Assembly (NCBI RefSeq): GCF_037126265.1
Contig: NZ_JAYLLN010000014.1
Span: forward strand, 8,926 to 72,925
DNA from: Sphingobacterium tenebrionis
Lineage (GTDB): Bacteria; Bacteroidota; Bacteroidia; Sphingobacteriales; Sphingobacteriaceae
Direction of reading: 5' to 3'
DNA length: 64,000 nucleotides
A program made the translations under genes and the position numbers. The notes beneath the pieces are model-generated. The model was given only the letters and a program-made list of their open reading frames with translations. It did not search any database and was not told the origin of the DNA. Position 1 is the stretch's first letter. Every line of letters starts with the position of its first letter. Below are positions 25,708 through 34,358 of the stretch, piece by piece.

Positions 25708-26160
25708 TTACTTGATTGTTACAGCAAATTCGTACTCATCTGGTGGAAGACAACGTTCTTTGTCACATACCATGAAGGTAGCAGTACCTTTAACTTTAGT
25801 AGGTTTACCATTAGCTAAATTAACTTTTTGTTGGAAAATCACTTCTCCATTGTAGTAAGGAACATTCATTTTGAAGGTTTCCTCGTACTTAGATTTTGGT
25901 GCTTTCGCTGCAACTTTACCGTTTAATTTTGCACCATTGTCTGCAGTGATGTTGAATTCGGTAGCAATTGGGCCTCCTTCAGGAACACTTAACCCGTAGA
26001 TATGCCATCCTTCATCTACTTTCGCTTTGATAAAAACAACCGCTTCCTTAGCGTTGATTTTCTTCGTAGCAACCGACCATTCTACTGGTTTCAATACCTG
26101 CGCAAATGCACCTGAAATGGCGAATAGTACGAAGGCAATTAATAAATTTATTTTTTTCAT
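25708..26160 (-). CDS. Free-standing DsbD N-terminal (alpha) domain protein
   Basis: A 150-residue secreted protein with signal peptide MKKINLLIAFVLFAISGAFA. The rest is an all-beta domain matching the N-terminal domain of DsbD: VFIKAKVDEGWHIYGLSVP, FKMNVPYYNGEVIFQQKV and TFMVCDKERCLPPDEYEF. The C-x4-C pair with the following PP matches the active site of the E. coli alpha domain, which passes electrons to DsbC, DsbG and CcmG. It should therefore take electrons from the dsbD product encoded next door. Gene order and strand are conserved with it, but a terminator lies between. Confidence 0.9.
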   Translation of the reverse strand: MKKINLLIAFVLFAISGAFAQVLKPVEWSVATKKINAKEAVVFIKAKVDEGWHIYGLSVPEGGPIATEFNITADNGAKLNGKVAAKAPKSKYEETFKMNVPYYNGEVIFQQKVNLANGKPTKVKGTATFMVCDKERCLPPDEYEFAVTIK

Positions 26161-26208
26161 AAAAAACCGTTTGTGTAATTGACTATTAATTTTTAATATA
26201 GTTTAATT

Positions 26209-26216
26209 CAAAGTTA
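26209..26216 (-). promoter_or_regulatory. -7 box of the DsbD N-domain gene
   Basis: On the minus strand TAACTTTG (26216-26209) matches TAnnTTTG, giving a leader of about 45 bases before the ATG at 26160. Confidence 0.4.
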
Positions 26217-26244
26217 GAATAATATGTTTCAAAGTTTGTCATAT

Positions 26245-27054
26245 TTAGTTATTTTTTTTTCGAGTGTAATCAATTTTTTGCAAATGAAATACGACTTCTT
26301 TGAACTGGTAACTTTTTAACTCACTGGCACTTTCTATATATAAAAGGCCATTTCTGTCCACTTTTCTGATTATTCCTTCGAATTGTATAACATTAGACGT
26401 GTAAATAGCTGGAATGTCCCTTTGAAAAAGTAATTTGTTATAATGATTCAATAATTCCTCTTCTGTAATTTTCTCCGATTTAAAAGCATCGTATTTATTT
26501 TGAATGGATTGCAGGAGCTCTTCGCATGCTTTTACCAGATCGTGGATTTCATTTCCGGTCTCTTTTAAAATAGAACTGGCGGTTGCTTTGATTTCCGCTG
26601 GAAATTCCTGTTGATTGACGTTGATGCCTATGCCAATTATGGCATTGTTTATCGTTTTTGAAGTACTACTGTTCTCGATCAGGATTCCCGCTATTTTTTT
26701 TCCGTTCAAGAGGATATCGTTCGGCCATTTAATTTCTGCATCAATTTGAAGACTTTTCAACCAATCGATGATCCCTAAACTGATCAGCATATTCAACAGG
26801 AAATGATCTTGCAAGCTTAGGAATTTTGGATAGAGCAAGGTGCTTACGGTGATGTTTTTATTTGGCGGAACGGTCCATACATTGCCTCTTTGGCCTCTTC
26901 CATGGGTCTGATGCCTTGCCATTATGGCAGTCCATTCTGGTAATGGCTTGAAATTTGACAGTTGAGATTTTAAATAATCATTTGTTGAGCCAATTTGCTC
27001 CAAAACAATTATCTTTTGGCGTAGTGAATCTCCCGAAAATGTGTTATTTTGCAA
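26245..27054 (-). CDS. birA: Biotin--[acetyl-CoA-carboxylase] ligase
   Basis: A 269-residue biotin protein ligase without the N-terminal DNA-binding domain, so it is a ligase only. Motifs are GSTNDYLKS, MARHQTHGRGQRGNVW (biotinoyl-AMP loop, about residues 45-60), IKWPNDILLNGKKIAGILIE and GIGINVNQ. It activates biotin with ATP and attaches it to carboxylase carrier proteins. No ATG is available near the N-terminus, so TTG at 27054 is taken as the start; a -7 box TACTTTTG sits at 27090-27083. It is divergent from rsfS. Confidence 0.95.
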   Translation of the reverse strand: MQNNTFSGDSLRQKIIVLEQIGSTNDYLKSQLSNFKPLPEWTAIMARHQTHGRGQRGNVWTVPPNKNITVSTLLYPKFLSLQDHFLLNMLISLGIIDWLKSLQIDAEIKWPNDILLNGKKIAGILIENSSTSKTINNAIIGIGINVNQQEFPAEIKATASSILKETGNEIHDLVKACEELLQSIQNKYDAFKSEKITEEELLNHYNKLLFQRDIPAIYTSNVIQFEGIIRKVDRNGLLYIESASELKSYQFKEVVFHLQKIDYTRKKNN

Positions 27055-27082
27055 AAAGAAAGAGTTTTAATAAAATATTTAT

Positions 27083-27090
27083 CAAAAGTA
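27083..27090 (-). promoter_or_regulatory. -7 box of birA
   Basis: On the minus strand TACTTTTG (27090-27083) matches TAnnTTTG. TTG occurs 23 bases upstream (27116-27114), a little beyond the usual spacing. The leader before the TTG start would be about 24 bases. Confidence 0.5.
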
Positions 27091-27102
27091 TAATATTTCT
27101 TA

Positions 27103-27477
27103 ATGAGTAAAAACAAAAAAGGTTCCTTATCAGAAAAGCTTGCAGACATTGTGATTCATGGGATGCAGGAAAAAAAAGGAAACGAAATAGTGCGGTTGGA
27201 TATGCGGGAAGTTAATGGGACATTGTCCGATTATTTTGTAATCTGCCATGCCGACTCCACGGCACAAGTAAATGCTATCGCAAAAAGTGTAGAAGACGAA
27301 GTTTATAAGGCTTTTAACCAAGATCCATGGCATAAAGAAGGCCAAGGAAATGGGGAATGGATTTTATTGGACTTTGTGGATGTAGTAGTTCACATTTTCC
27401 AAACGGAAAAACGTTCGCATTATCGGATGGAAGACCTTTGGGGCGATGCAGAAGCAAGCAGCTATCAGAGCGCTTAA
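27103..27477 (+). CDS. rsfS: Ribosomal silencing factor RsfS
   Basis: A 124-residue protein with the RsfS/Iojap fold: MREVNGTLSDYFVICHADST (about 42-61) and the C-terminal GEWILLDFVDVVVHIFQTEKRSHYRMEDLW. It binds uL14 on the 50S subunit and blocks joining with the 30S during starvation. ftsH follows after 35 bases and is probably in the same operon, an arrangement common in Bacteroidota. Confidence 0.96.
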   Translation: MSKNKKGSLSEKLADIVIHGMQEKKGNEIVRLDMREVNGTLSDYFVICHADSTAQVNAIAKSVEDEVYKAFNQDPWHKEGQGNGEWILLDFVDVVVHIFQTEKRSHYRMEDLWGDAEASSYQSA

Positions 27478-27512
27478 GAATTGATTGTATAGAAACGTAG
27501 TATAGAGAATAA

Positions 27513-29591
27513 ATGAAGAAAGTTCCAAGTAAGAAGATTACGCCAATGCCACCAAAATTTAATATGATATGGCTTTGGATAGCAATTTTTATTGGTTTTT
27601 TTGGGCTCCAGTATTTGTTTAGTGGCGAGGGAGCTAAAAAGATAACCTATAAAGAATTTGAAACGAAATCCCTAATCCCAGGTGATGTCGATAAATTGAT
27701 TGCCTATAAAAATGGGGAATTGTGGGATGTGGAAGTATATATTAAGCAAGATCGTTTAGGAGAAGAGAAATATAAGGATGTTGCACCAAAAGGCAATTCG
27801 TTGAACTTCACTAAAACGCAAAGCCCACAATATGTATTTTCGGAAGCAAATGCCGAGGCATTAGAGAATAAATTAAAAGCATCTCAGGATAGCCTAGCGG
27901 CTAATCAACCACGTGTTGGAGTTAGCTTCGAAGACCGTTCAAACCCTTGGGCGGGATGGTTCGTATCTTTCATGTTGCCATTGTTGATTATTGTTGCCAT
28001 CTGGATTTTCTTGATGCGCAGAATGAACGGTGGAGCAGGAGGTGGCGGCGGTGCCATTTTTAATATCGGTAAATCTAAAGCACAACTCTTCGACAAAGAA
28101 TCTCAGATCAACATCACCTTCAACGATGTTGCTGGATTGGAAGAGGCGAAACAAGAGGTGATGGAAATCGTTGATTTCTTGAAGAACCCGAAGAAATATA
28201 CCGATTTAGGGGGTAAGATCCCTAAAGGAGCGCTATTAGTAGGCCCTCCGGGAACCGGTAAAACCTTGCTGGCGAAAGCGGTTGCAGGCGAAGCACAGGT
28301 ACCTTTCTTCTCTTTGTCAGGTTCTGACTTCGTGGAGATGTTCGTAGGTGTTGGTGCATCCCGTGTTCGCGATTTGTTCAAGCAAGCAAAAGAAAAAGCG
28401 CCATGTATCATCTTTATTGATGAGATCGATGCGATCGGTCGTGCTCGTGGAAAGAATTCCATTATGGGCGGAAATGACGAGCGCGAAAACACGTTGAACC
28501 AGTTATTGGTGGAGATGGATGGTTTTGGAACCAACGTTGGGGTGATTATCCTGGCGGCTACCAACCGCTTAGATGTATTGGATTCAGCTTTATTGCGTCC
28601 AGGACGTTTTGATAGACAGATTTCGATCGATAAACCAGATTTGATCGGTCGTGAACATATCTTTAATGTACACTTGAAGCCATTGAAATTGGCGGAAGAG
28701 GTTGATGCGAAGAAATTATCGGCACAGACCCCAGGTTTTGCTGGTGCAGAGATTGCGAACGTATGTAACGAGGCAGCCTTGATTGCGGCTCGTAAGAACA
28801 AGAAAGCAATTGAAATGCAGGATTTCCAAGATGCGATTGACCGCGTAATTGGTGGTTTGGAGAAAAAGAATAAAATCATCTCTCCGGATGAGAAAAAGAT
28901 CGTGGCTTACCACGAGGCAGGTCACGCGATTGCGGGTTGGTTCCTGGAACATGCGGACCCTTTGGTTAAAGTTTCCATTGTTCCACGTGGAGTTGCTGCT
29001 TTAGGCTATGCCCAATATCTGCCAAAAGAGCAGTTCTTATACACCACTGAGCAGTTGATTGACAGTATGTGTATGACAATGGGTGGTCGTGTTGCGGAGG
29101 ATATTACTTTTGGAAGAATATCTACCGGTGCACAGAACGACTTAGAGCGTATCACCAAATTGGCTTATGCAATGACAGCGGTTTACGGTATGAACCACAA
29201 AGTGGGTAATGTCTCTTTCCGTGATAGCTCTGGCGATAGCCAATTCCAAAAACCATATTCCGATCAAACGGCAGAGTTGATCGATGATGAGGTGAGAACA
29301 TTGATCTCTGAAGTTTACGAGCGTACGAAACAATTGTTGCTGGAGAAACAAGAGGGATTGATCAGAATCGCAGAGAAATTATTGGAAAAAGAAATCCTTT
29401 TCCAAGCAGATCTGGAAGAGATCTTAGGGAAGCGTCCATTTGCCAATAAAACTACTTACGATGAATTCGTGAATGGTGGGGCTGATGGTGGCGGTGTTCC
29501 TCAAACGGATCTTCCGATTCCGACAGGCGATGTGGATGATGCAGAACAAGCAGCAGACAACAAGCCTAATACAAATTCTGAAAATATTTAA
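27513..29591 (+). CDS. ftsH: ATP-dependent zinc metalloprotease FtsH
   Basis: A 692-residue membrane protease. Two N-terminal helices (about residues 15-36 and 150-168) flank the periplasmic domain, followed by a Gly-rich linker. The AAA module has Walker A GPPGTGKT (about 243-250), Walker B IIFIDEIDAIG and the second region ATNRLDVLDSALLRPGRFD. The zinc site is HEAGH near 467. The C-terminal Asp/Asn-rich tail is unstructured. It degrades membrane and short-lived cytosolic proteins. A clear terminator follows. Confidence 0.98.
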   Translation: MKKVPSKKITPMPPKFNMIWLWIAIFIGFFGLQYLFSGEGAKKITYKEFETKSLIPGDVDKLIAYKNGELWDVEVYIKQDRLGEEKYKDVAPKGNSLNFTKTQSPQYVFSEANAEALENKLKASQDSLAANQPRVGVSFEDRSNPWAGWFVSFMLPLLIIVAIWIFLMRRMNGGAGGGGGAIFNIGKSKAQLFDKESQINITFNDVAGLEEAKQEVMEIVDFLKNPKKYTDLGGKIPKGALLVGPPGTGKTLLAKAVAGEAQVPFFSLSGSDFVEMFVGVGASRVRDLFKQAKEKAPCIIFIDEIDAIGRARGKNSIMGGNDERENTLNQLLVEMDGFGTNVGVIILAATNRLDVLDSALLRPGRFDRQISIDKPDLIGREHIFNVHLKPLKLAEEVDAKKLSAQTPGFAGAEIANVCNEAALIAARKNKKAIEMQDFQDAIDRVIGGLEKKNKIISPDEKKIVAYHEAGHAIAGWFLEHADPLVKVSIVPRGVAALGYAQYLPKEQFLYTTEQLIDSMCMTMGGRVAEDITFGRISTGAQNDLERITKLAYAMTAVYGMNHKVGNVSFRDSSGDSQFQKPYSDQTAELIDDEVRTLISEVYERTKQLLLEKQEGLIRIAEKLLEKEILFQADLEEILGKRPFANKTTYDEFVNGGADGGGVPQTDLPIPTGDVDDAEQAADNKPNTNSENI

Positions 29592-29602
29592 TCAAATCAT
29601 AG

Positions 29603-29639
29603 ACAGACAAGGCTTTCCCAAACCTTGTCTGTTTTTTTT
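29603..29639 (+). terminator. Terminator after ftsH
   Basis: CAGACAAGG (29604-29612) and CCTTGTCTG (29623-29631) form a stem with a ten-base loop, followed by eight T residues. Confidence 0.85.
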
Positions 29640-29674
29640 ATAGCTATTGCTAGCTTTTTGTTTTATATTATAGC

Positions 29675-30322
29675 ATGAACACCCGAAATACCACGGCGAA
29701 AGAGAAGATGTTGAAGAAGATCCGTCAGGCACTTCTTCAGAAGAAGGAGAACCCTCATCCTATGTTTGAGGAGACCCCGCTGTATAAGGATGAAGAAGAA
29801 CCGTTGGACGTCACTTTTGCCCGTGAATTCACGCAGGTATCGGGAAAGTTTGTGTATTGTGATGGAGAGATCAATCTGATCGAAAACCTGATCATTTTGG
29901 TGGAGAAGCTGGAAATTTCCAAGCTATATGTTTGGGAAAAGACTGTTCAACAGCTGTTGGATCAATATGGTTTCCCTTATCGAAGCACGCAAGTGAATTT
30001 CGAGGAGGTGGAGGCCAGTATTACGGGTTGTGAAGCCCTGATCGCCCGTAATGGAAGCATCATGCTGAGCAATGCCAATGAATCGGGACGCCGATTGAGT
30101 GTTTATCCACCGGTACATATTGTGATTGCAAGAGCCTCTCAATTGGTGATGGACCTGAAGCACGGAATGGCGGTGGTTCGTCAAAAATATGGAGCAGACC
30201 TGCCTTCCATGATCAGTACCATCACAGGGCCTAGCCGAACTGCCGATATCGAAAAGCGTTTGGTACTTGGTGCCCATGGACCTAAAGAACTTTATTTATT
30301 TTTACTCGAAGACCGTTTCTAA
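29675..30322 (+). CDS. LUD-domain protein (LutC/YkgG family)
   Basis: A 215-residue protein with an N-terminal helical segment rich in Lys and a LUD domain: SITGCEALIARNGSIMLSNANESGRR (about 110-135), VYPPVHIVIARASQLVMDL and ISTITGPSRTADIEKRLVLGAHGP. The last motif is typical of LutC. In B. subtilis LutC acts with LutA and LutB in lactate oxidation, but no lutA or lutB is nearby here. The place between ftsH and the rhomboid gene suggests another role. The function is therefore unassigned. The next gene starts directly at the stop codon. Confidence 0.88.
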   Translation: MNTRNTTAKEKMLKKIRQALLQKKENPHPMFEETPLYKDEEEPLDVTFAREFTQVSGKFVYCDGEINLIENLIILVEKLEISKLYVWEKTVQQLLDQYGFPYRSTQVNFEEVEASITGCEALIARNGSIMLSNANESGRRLSVYPPVHIVIARASQLVMDLKHGMAVVRQKYGADLPSMISTITGPSRTADIEKRLVLGAHGPKELYLFLLEDRF

Positions 30323-30952
30323 ATGTTAGCTTATTATCTTTTTAATCTACCTGTAGCCAGTGTTATTTTTGCCCTTACTATCGGATTGAGCATCTATGTT
30401 TTTGCAAATCCGCAATGGTATGGTAAATTGATGTTGCATCCATATAGTATTTCAAGAGATAAGAAATATGCCTATTTGATCTTTACCAGTGGGCTTATCC
30501 ATAAAGATTGGATGCACCTGATCTTTAACATGATTACCTTCTACTATTTCGGTTTCGGACTGGAAGCTATTTTTGTTGCACAATTAGGGGTTTTGGGGCA
30601 TGTGATGTTTGCGGTATTATACATTGTGGCATTGGTGCTGAGCGATATTCCTACGATCATGAGACATAAGGATAATTATGGTTACCATAGTTTAGGCGCT
30701 TCTGGAGCTATTTCTGCAGTGCTGTTCAGTTATATTTTATTTAACCCACTTACTAAGCTTTATATCTTTTTTGCCCTTCCGCTTCCGGCTTTTTTATTCG
30801 CTGGTTTGTATTTGGTGTATTGTATATGGGCTTCCAAGAATTCCAATGATGGGATCAATCATGATGCGCATTTATTTGGCGCATTGACGGGATTGGTGCT
30901 TACTATTCTGATGTTCCCTGGAATTATCAATCATTTTATTGGGCAGTTTTAA
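30323..30952 (+). CDS. Rhomboid-family intramembrane serine protease
   Basis: A 209-residue membrane protein with six or so helices and no extra domain. The L1/TM2 motif HLIFNMITFYYFG (H-x3-N) is near residue 72. The catalytic serine lies in SLGASGAISAV (about 128) and the catalytic histidine in HDAHLFGALTG (about 182). These are the full rhomboid dyad, so it should be an active protease cutting membrane-anchored proteins; the substrates are unknown. The ATG follows the LUD-gene stop without a gap, so the two are co-translated. Confidence 0.93.
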   Translation: MLAYYLFNLPVASVIFALTIGLSIYVFANPQWYGKLMLHPYSISRDKKYAYLIFTSGLIHKDWMHLIFNMITFYYFGFGLEAIFVAQLGVLGHVMFAVLYIVALVLSDIPTIMRHKDNYGYHSLGASGAISAVLFSYILFNPLTKLYIFFALPLPAFLFAGLYLVYCIWASKNSNDGINHDAHLFGALTGLVLTILMFPGIINHFIGQF

Positions 30953-30988
30953 GATTGTTCTATTTCCCACAAATTTATCTATTGCTAA

Positions 30989-31078
30989 GTTGGTATATTA
31001 CCAACTATTTTGTATACTTGTATTGTAGTCTGAAAGAGCAACTGAAAAACAGATAATTTGGGAATATTTTGTATACAA
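30989..31078. promoter_or_regulatory. Inverted and direct repeats upstream of higBA (candidate HigA operators)
   Basis: GTTGGTA (30989-30995) and TACCAAC (30999-31005) form a palindrome. The 12-mer TATTTTGTATAC occurs at 31006-31017 and again at 31065-31076, and the second lies within the perfect palindrome TTGTATACAA (31069-31078). Such sites upstream of toxin-antitoxin genes are usually bound by the antitoxin for autorepression. Confidence 0.5.
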
Positions 31079-31124
31079 TTAATTTCTCAACCAAGAGTGG
31101 GGAGATTAAGGCTAACCCATAGAA

Positions 31125-31418
31125 ATGAATGTAATTTTTATTTCAAAAATTCACAAATTTGCTGAAAAGCATGCGGATTGTGCTAGATCATTAAGTGGTT
31201 GGCTTTCTATAGCGAAAGACGCTAATTGGCAAAAACCTCATGATATTATAAAATCTTTCCCTAATGCGAAGCTCATAAAAGGTAATAGAGCTAGATTCAA
31301 AATAGTTGGAAACAAGTATCGTCTAATTGTAGAGGTCAACTATGTTGAACATATTGTAGAAATTAGATTTATAGGAACCCACTCTGAATATGATCTTATC
31401 AATGCAGAGACTATATAG
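31125..31418 (+). CDS. higB: HigB-family toxin (mRNA interferase)
   Basis: A 97-residue basic protein of the HigB type in the RelE superfamily: a first helix with FAEKHADCARSLSGWLSIA, then PNAKLIKGNRARFKIVGNKYR and the end RFIGTHSEYDLINA. In HigB the basic and His residues near the C-terminus form the ribosome-dependent RNase site; H86 or nearby is the candidate here. The toxin-first order with the antitoxin 38 bases downstream is diagnostic of higBA. The pair is more A+T-rich than its neighbours, as expected for a transferred module. Confidence 0.92.
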   Translation: MNVIFISKIHKFAEKHADCARSLSGWLSIAKDANWQKPHDIIKSFPNAKLIKGNRARFKIVGNKYRLIVEVNYVEHIVEIRFIGTHSEYDLINAETI

Positions 31419-31456
31419 GACTTTCGGGATTTTAAATCCTAAAATTTAAAGATATT

Positions 31457-31843
31457 ATGAGAAAATACCCTCAATGGTTTTTAATTGAAACTGAAGAAGA
31501 ATATAATATTGTAGTTAAAAGATACGAAGAGATAAAGTACGCCCCTAAAGGAAGCCTTGCCTTCAAAGAAAAACAACTTTTGGTACATCTTATCTCAGAG
31601 TATGAAAAATCCACCTTTAAATTTATGGAATTAGATCCTATCGAAATAATAAAATGTAGGATGGAAGATTTTGGCTATAAGCCATCTGATCTAGCAAAGC
31701 AATATGGGGATAAAGGAACTATTAGTAAAGTCTTAAATTATAAACAATCTTTATCACTAACAATGATTAGAATGTTCAGTGAATTATTAAACATTCCTCC
31801 TCAGCTGCTTATAAAAGATTACGATTTAAAAGTATCAAAGTAA
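31457..31843 (+). CDS. higA: HigA-family antitoxin (helix-turn-helix)
   Basis: A 128-residue protein. The N-terminal about 60 residues are helical (VVKRYEEIKYAPKGSLAFKEKQLLVHLISEYE); the C-terminal XRE-type helix-turn-helix lies at about 68-120 (IIKCRMEDFGYKPSDLAKQYG, then GTISKVLNYKQSLSLTMIRMFSELL). It neutralises HigB and represses the operon. It ends eight bases before the convergent yifB stop codon, so the module is inserted tightly against that gene. Confidence 0.9.
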   Translation: MRKYPQWFLIETEEEYNIVVKRYEEIKYAPKGSLAFKEKQLLVHLISEYEKSTFKFMELDPIEIIKCRMEDFGYKPSDLAKQYGDKGTISKVLNYKQSLSLTMIRMFSELLNIPPQLLIKDYDLKVSK

Positions 31844-31851
31844 TTCTATTC

Positions 31852-33390
31852 CTAATTCGTCCAATTTTCTCGATCCAAACTCCTATACTGAATAGCTTCA
31901 GCTAAATGCTCGATTTTAATGGCCACAGAATTATCCAGATCAGCAATAGTCCTGGCGACCTTTAATATCCTATCATAAGCCCTCGCAGAAAGATTCAATT
32001 TATCCATTGCCTTTTTCAACAAACCTTTCCCGATTTCATCAATCAGACAATATTCTCGAATATTCCTTACCCGCATCTGCGCATTCGAATGAATATGCTC
32101 CAAATCCTTAAACCGCTGTTCCTGAATCCTCCGAGCAAGAATCACCCTTTCCCTTATACTTCCACTTTTTTCGGTTGCTCTAACCGTCGTCAATTCATTG
32201 AATTCAACAGGCGTCACTTCAATGTGTATATCAATTCGATCCAATAAAGGACCTGAAATCCTGCTCAAATATTTCTGCACATTAATATATCCACAGGTAC
32301 AATTCCTACTGGGATGGTTATAAAAACCACAAGGGCAGGGGTTCATGGCCGCGATCAACATAAAACTGGCCGGATAATCCACCGTGATCTTTGCTCTGGA
32401 AATGGTAATCGATCGAGATTCCAAAGGTTGACGCATAACCTCCAGAACAGACCTTTTAAATTCAGGCAGCTCATCCAGGAAAAGAACCCCATTATGCGCC
32501 AAGGAAATCTCTCCCGGTTGTGGATTTGCTCCGCCACCCACCAAAGCCACATCGGAAATGGTATGATGAGGAGATCGGAACGGCCTAATCGTCAATAGCG
32601 ACTCTGTGGCAGCCAATTGGCCAGATACAGAATGTATTTTGGTGGTTTCCAAAGATTCCTCCATGGACAAAGGCGGGAGTATGCTGGGGATTCGCTTCGC
32701 CAACATAGTTTTCCCAGAACCTGGAGGACCAATCAAAATCACATTATGCCCCCCAGCAGCCGCTATTTCCAACGCTCTTTTGATATTCTCCTGTCCTTTG
32801 ACATCCGAAAAGTCCATCTCGTATCCATTCACCTGCTGATTAAATATTTCCTGCACATCAATCCTCATCGGGGAAACCTCCCTGATGCCCAATAGAAAAG
32901 AACAAGTATCCGAAAGATCTTCTACCGGATATACGGCAATCCCATCTACAATGGCGGCCTCTTCCGCATTCTGTTTGGGTAAGATGATTCCTTGAAAACC
33001 ATCTTTCTTCGCCTGGAGGACAATGGGTAATACCCCTTTAATAGGCAGGATTTTGCCGTCAAGAGCAAGCTCTCCCAAGATCATATGCGTAGCGAGTTTA
33101 TCGGTAGGGATCTGTTCGGAAGCAGCAAGTATTCCAATAGCAATACTGAGATCATAGGAAGAACCTTCCTTTCGTATATCCGCAGGGGCCAGATTGATCA
33201 GGATCTTACGTCTGGGCATGTGAAAACCAATAGACAATATGGCACTTTCTATCCGTAATAAGCTCTCTCTGACAGCTATATCTGGCAATCCAACAATATA
33301 ATAGTGGGTTCCGGTCGTTATGTTCGCTTCTACGGTGATAGTCCGGGCACCAATGCCAAAGACAGCGCTACTGTATGTTTTTGTCAACAT
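31852..33390 (-). CDS. YifB/ComM-family Mg-chelatase-like AAA ATPase
   Basis: A 512-residue protein of typical length. The N-terminal Lon-protease-like fold (AVFGIGARTITVEANI to LGELALDGKILPIKGVLP) is followed by the AAA domain with Walker A GPPGSGKTML (about 217-226) and the sensor block PFRSPHHTISDVALVGGG. A cysteine-rich loop, PCPCGFYNHPSRNCTC, may bind zinc. The C-terminal YifB domain contains LNLSARAYDRILKVARTIADL. ComM of this family is a hexameric helicase driving branch migration in natural transformation. The ATG at 33390 is chosen since homology begins at LTKTYSSAVFGIGA; an upstream TTG/GTG extension is unsupported. Confidence 0.95.
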   Translation of the reverse strand: MLTKTYSSAVFGIGARTITVEANITTGTHYYIVGLPDIAVRESLLRIESAILSIGFHMPRRKILINLAPADIRKEGSSYDLSIAIGILAASEQIPTDKLATHMILGELALDGKILPIKGVLPIVLQAKKDGFQGIILPKQNAEEAAIVDGIAVYPVEDLSDTCSFLLGIREVSPMRIDVQEIFNQQVNGYEMDFSDVKGQENIKRALEIAAAGGHNVILIGPPGSGKTMLAKRIPSILPPLSMEESLETTKIHSVSGQLAATESLLTIRPFRSPHHTISDVALVGGGANPQPGEISLAHNGVLFLDELPEFKRSVLEVMRQPLESRSITISRAKITVDYPASFMLIAAMNPCPCGFYNHPSRNCTCGYINVQKYLSRISGPLLDRIDIHIEVTPVEFNELTTVRATEKSGSIRERVILARRIQEQRFKDLEHIHSNAQMRVRNIREYCLIDEIGKGLLKKAMDKLNLSARAYDRILKVARTIADLDNSVAIKIEHLAEAIQYRSLDRENWTN

Positions 33391-33615
33391 ATAAGAAAAT
33401 AATTCAATTTGCAGATAAAATAAATTATTTGCAGAACAAAATGGGCTCAAAATTTGAGATAAATGTTTATATTATAAGTGACCGTGGGAACAGGCTGTAG
33501 CCGAATGACTATTGATTATCGATAAAATATTATTTATTAAAACGATTCGGTCTATTTTTTGTTAACACTATATAAAACGGTAAAGAAATTACAAAAAATT
33601 AAAATACATACTAAA

Positions 33616-33885
33616 ATGAACGATAACGGTAAAATTGTAACAGCATTATTAGCTGGATTAGCAGCAGGCGCAGTATTGGGAATTTTGTTCGCACCTGAAA
33701 AAGGAAGCGAAACTAGAGAAAAAATCAATGAATCATTGGCCGATCTTGGCGATGCGATCAAAGAGCGCGCAGAAGAACAATTCGATCAATTGAATGACTT
33801 TAAAGAAAAAATCGTAGCTACATTAAAAACGAAACTTGGTAAAGCAGATTCGTATATCGACGAAGAGATTGAAGAACACGCGTAA
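33616..33885 (+). CDS. YtxH-domain protein
   Basis: An 89-residue protein with one N-terminal Ala/Gly-rich membrane helix (ALLAGLAAGAVLGILFAPEKG) and an amphipathic coiled-coil tail. The helix followed by APEKGSETR is the YtxH signature. These small proteins are commonly linked with general stress in Firmicutes; the function in Bacteroidota is unknown. It starts a three-gene set with a holin-like protein (20 bases downstream) and a third protein overlapping that. Confidence 0.9.
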   Translation: MNDNGKIVTALLAGLAAGAVLGILFAPEKGSETREKINESLADLGDAIKERAEEQFDQLNDFKEKIVATLKTKLGKADSYIDEEIEEHA

Positions 33886-33905
33886 GCGGAAAGGGGAATT
33901 GCTGC

Positions 33906-34358
33906 ATGGAAGAACAAAAATTTTCATTTTCTGAGTCCTTTGATAAATCTAAGGAATACGTAGAAACACAATTTGAGTTATTGAAACTCAAAGCTATTTC
34001 CAGAATGTCCAGGATTTTAGGATCCTTGATCGTGGATGCCAGTAAGGTCTTATTGACCCTATTGATTGTGTTCTTTGTATCGCTTGCCTTAGGGTTTTAT
34101 TTAGGAGAATTAATGGGTAGCTATTCATTAGGCTTCTTATCCACAGGTGGTATTTTCTTGGTGATCTTATTGATTATCCGAGCTATGGAACCTAAATTGG
34201 AAGCCAAGTTTATGAATGTAACCATCAAAAGAATCCTTACAAAATGGGACGATGAAGATGATGAGGAGGAACAGCCCATCGTAAAGCCTAATATGGAGGA
34301 AGTGAAACAAGATGTTAACCAGGAAGGACCGATAGAAAATGATCATAGACAGCAATAA
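33906..34358 (+). CDS. Phage-holin-family-like membrane protein
   Basis: A 150-residue protein with an N-terminal amphipathic segment, two strong membrane helices (about residues 46-68 and 77-97) and an acidic tail. The topology and the ETQFELLKLKAISR start match the Phage_holin_3_6/YqjE-like group, which occurs in chromosomal YtxH operons and is not phage-derived. It overlaps the next gene by 20 bases. The function is unknown; a membrane-stress role is usually suggested for the neighbours. Confidence 0.82.
   Translation: MEEQKFSFSESFDKSKEYVETQFELLKLKAISRMSRILGSLIVDASKVLLTLLIVFFVSLALGFYLGELMGSYSLGFLSTGGIFLVILLIIRAMEPKLEAKFMNVTIKRILTKWDDEDDEEEQPIVKPNMEEVKQDVNQEGPIENDHRQQ

Noticed and set aside
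28103..28879. Antisense frame of 258 residues inside ftsH
   Set aside because: Shadow of a highly constrained sense gene; low-complexity composition, no recognisable domain.
31125..31843. Anti-phage defence island around higBA
   Set aside because: Neighbours on both sides are housekeeping genes (rhomboid, yifB); no further defence gene is seen.
33391..33450. N-terminal extension of the YifB/ComM protein
   Set aside because: The homologous region starts at LTKTYSSAV; the extension begins with a non-ATG codon.
33906..34358. Prophage remnant suggested by a holin-like protein
   Set aside because: No phage structural, lysis or integrase genes nearby; the YtxH context is chromosomal.
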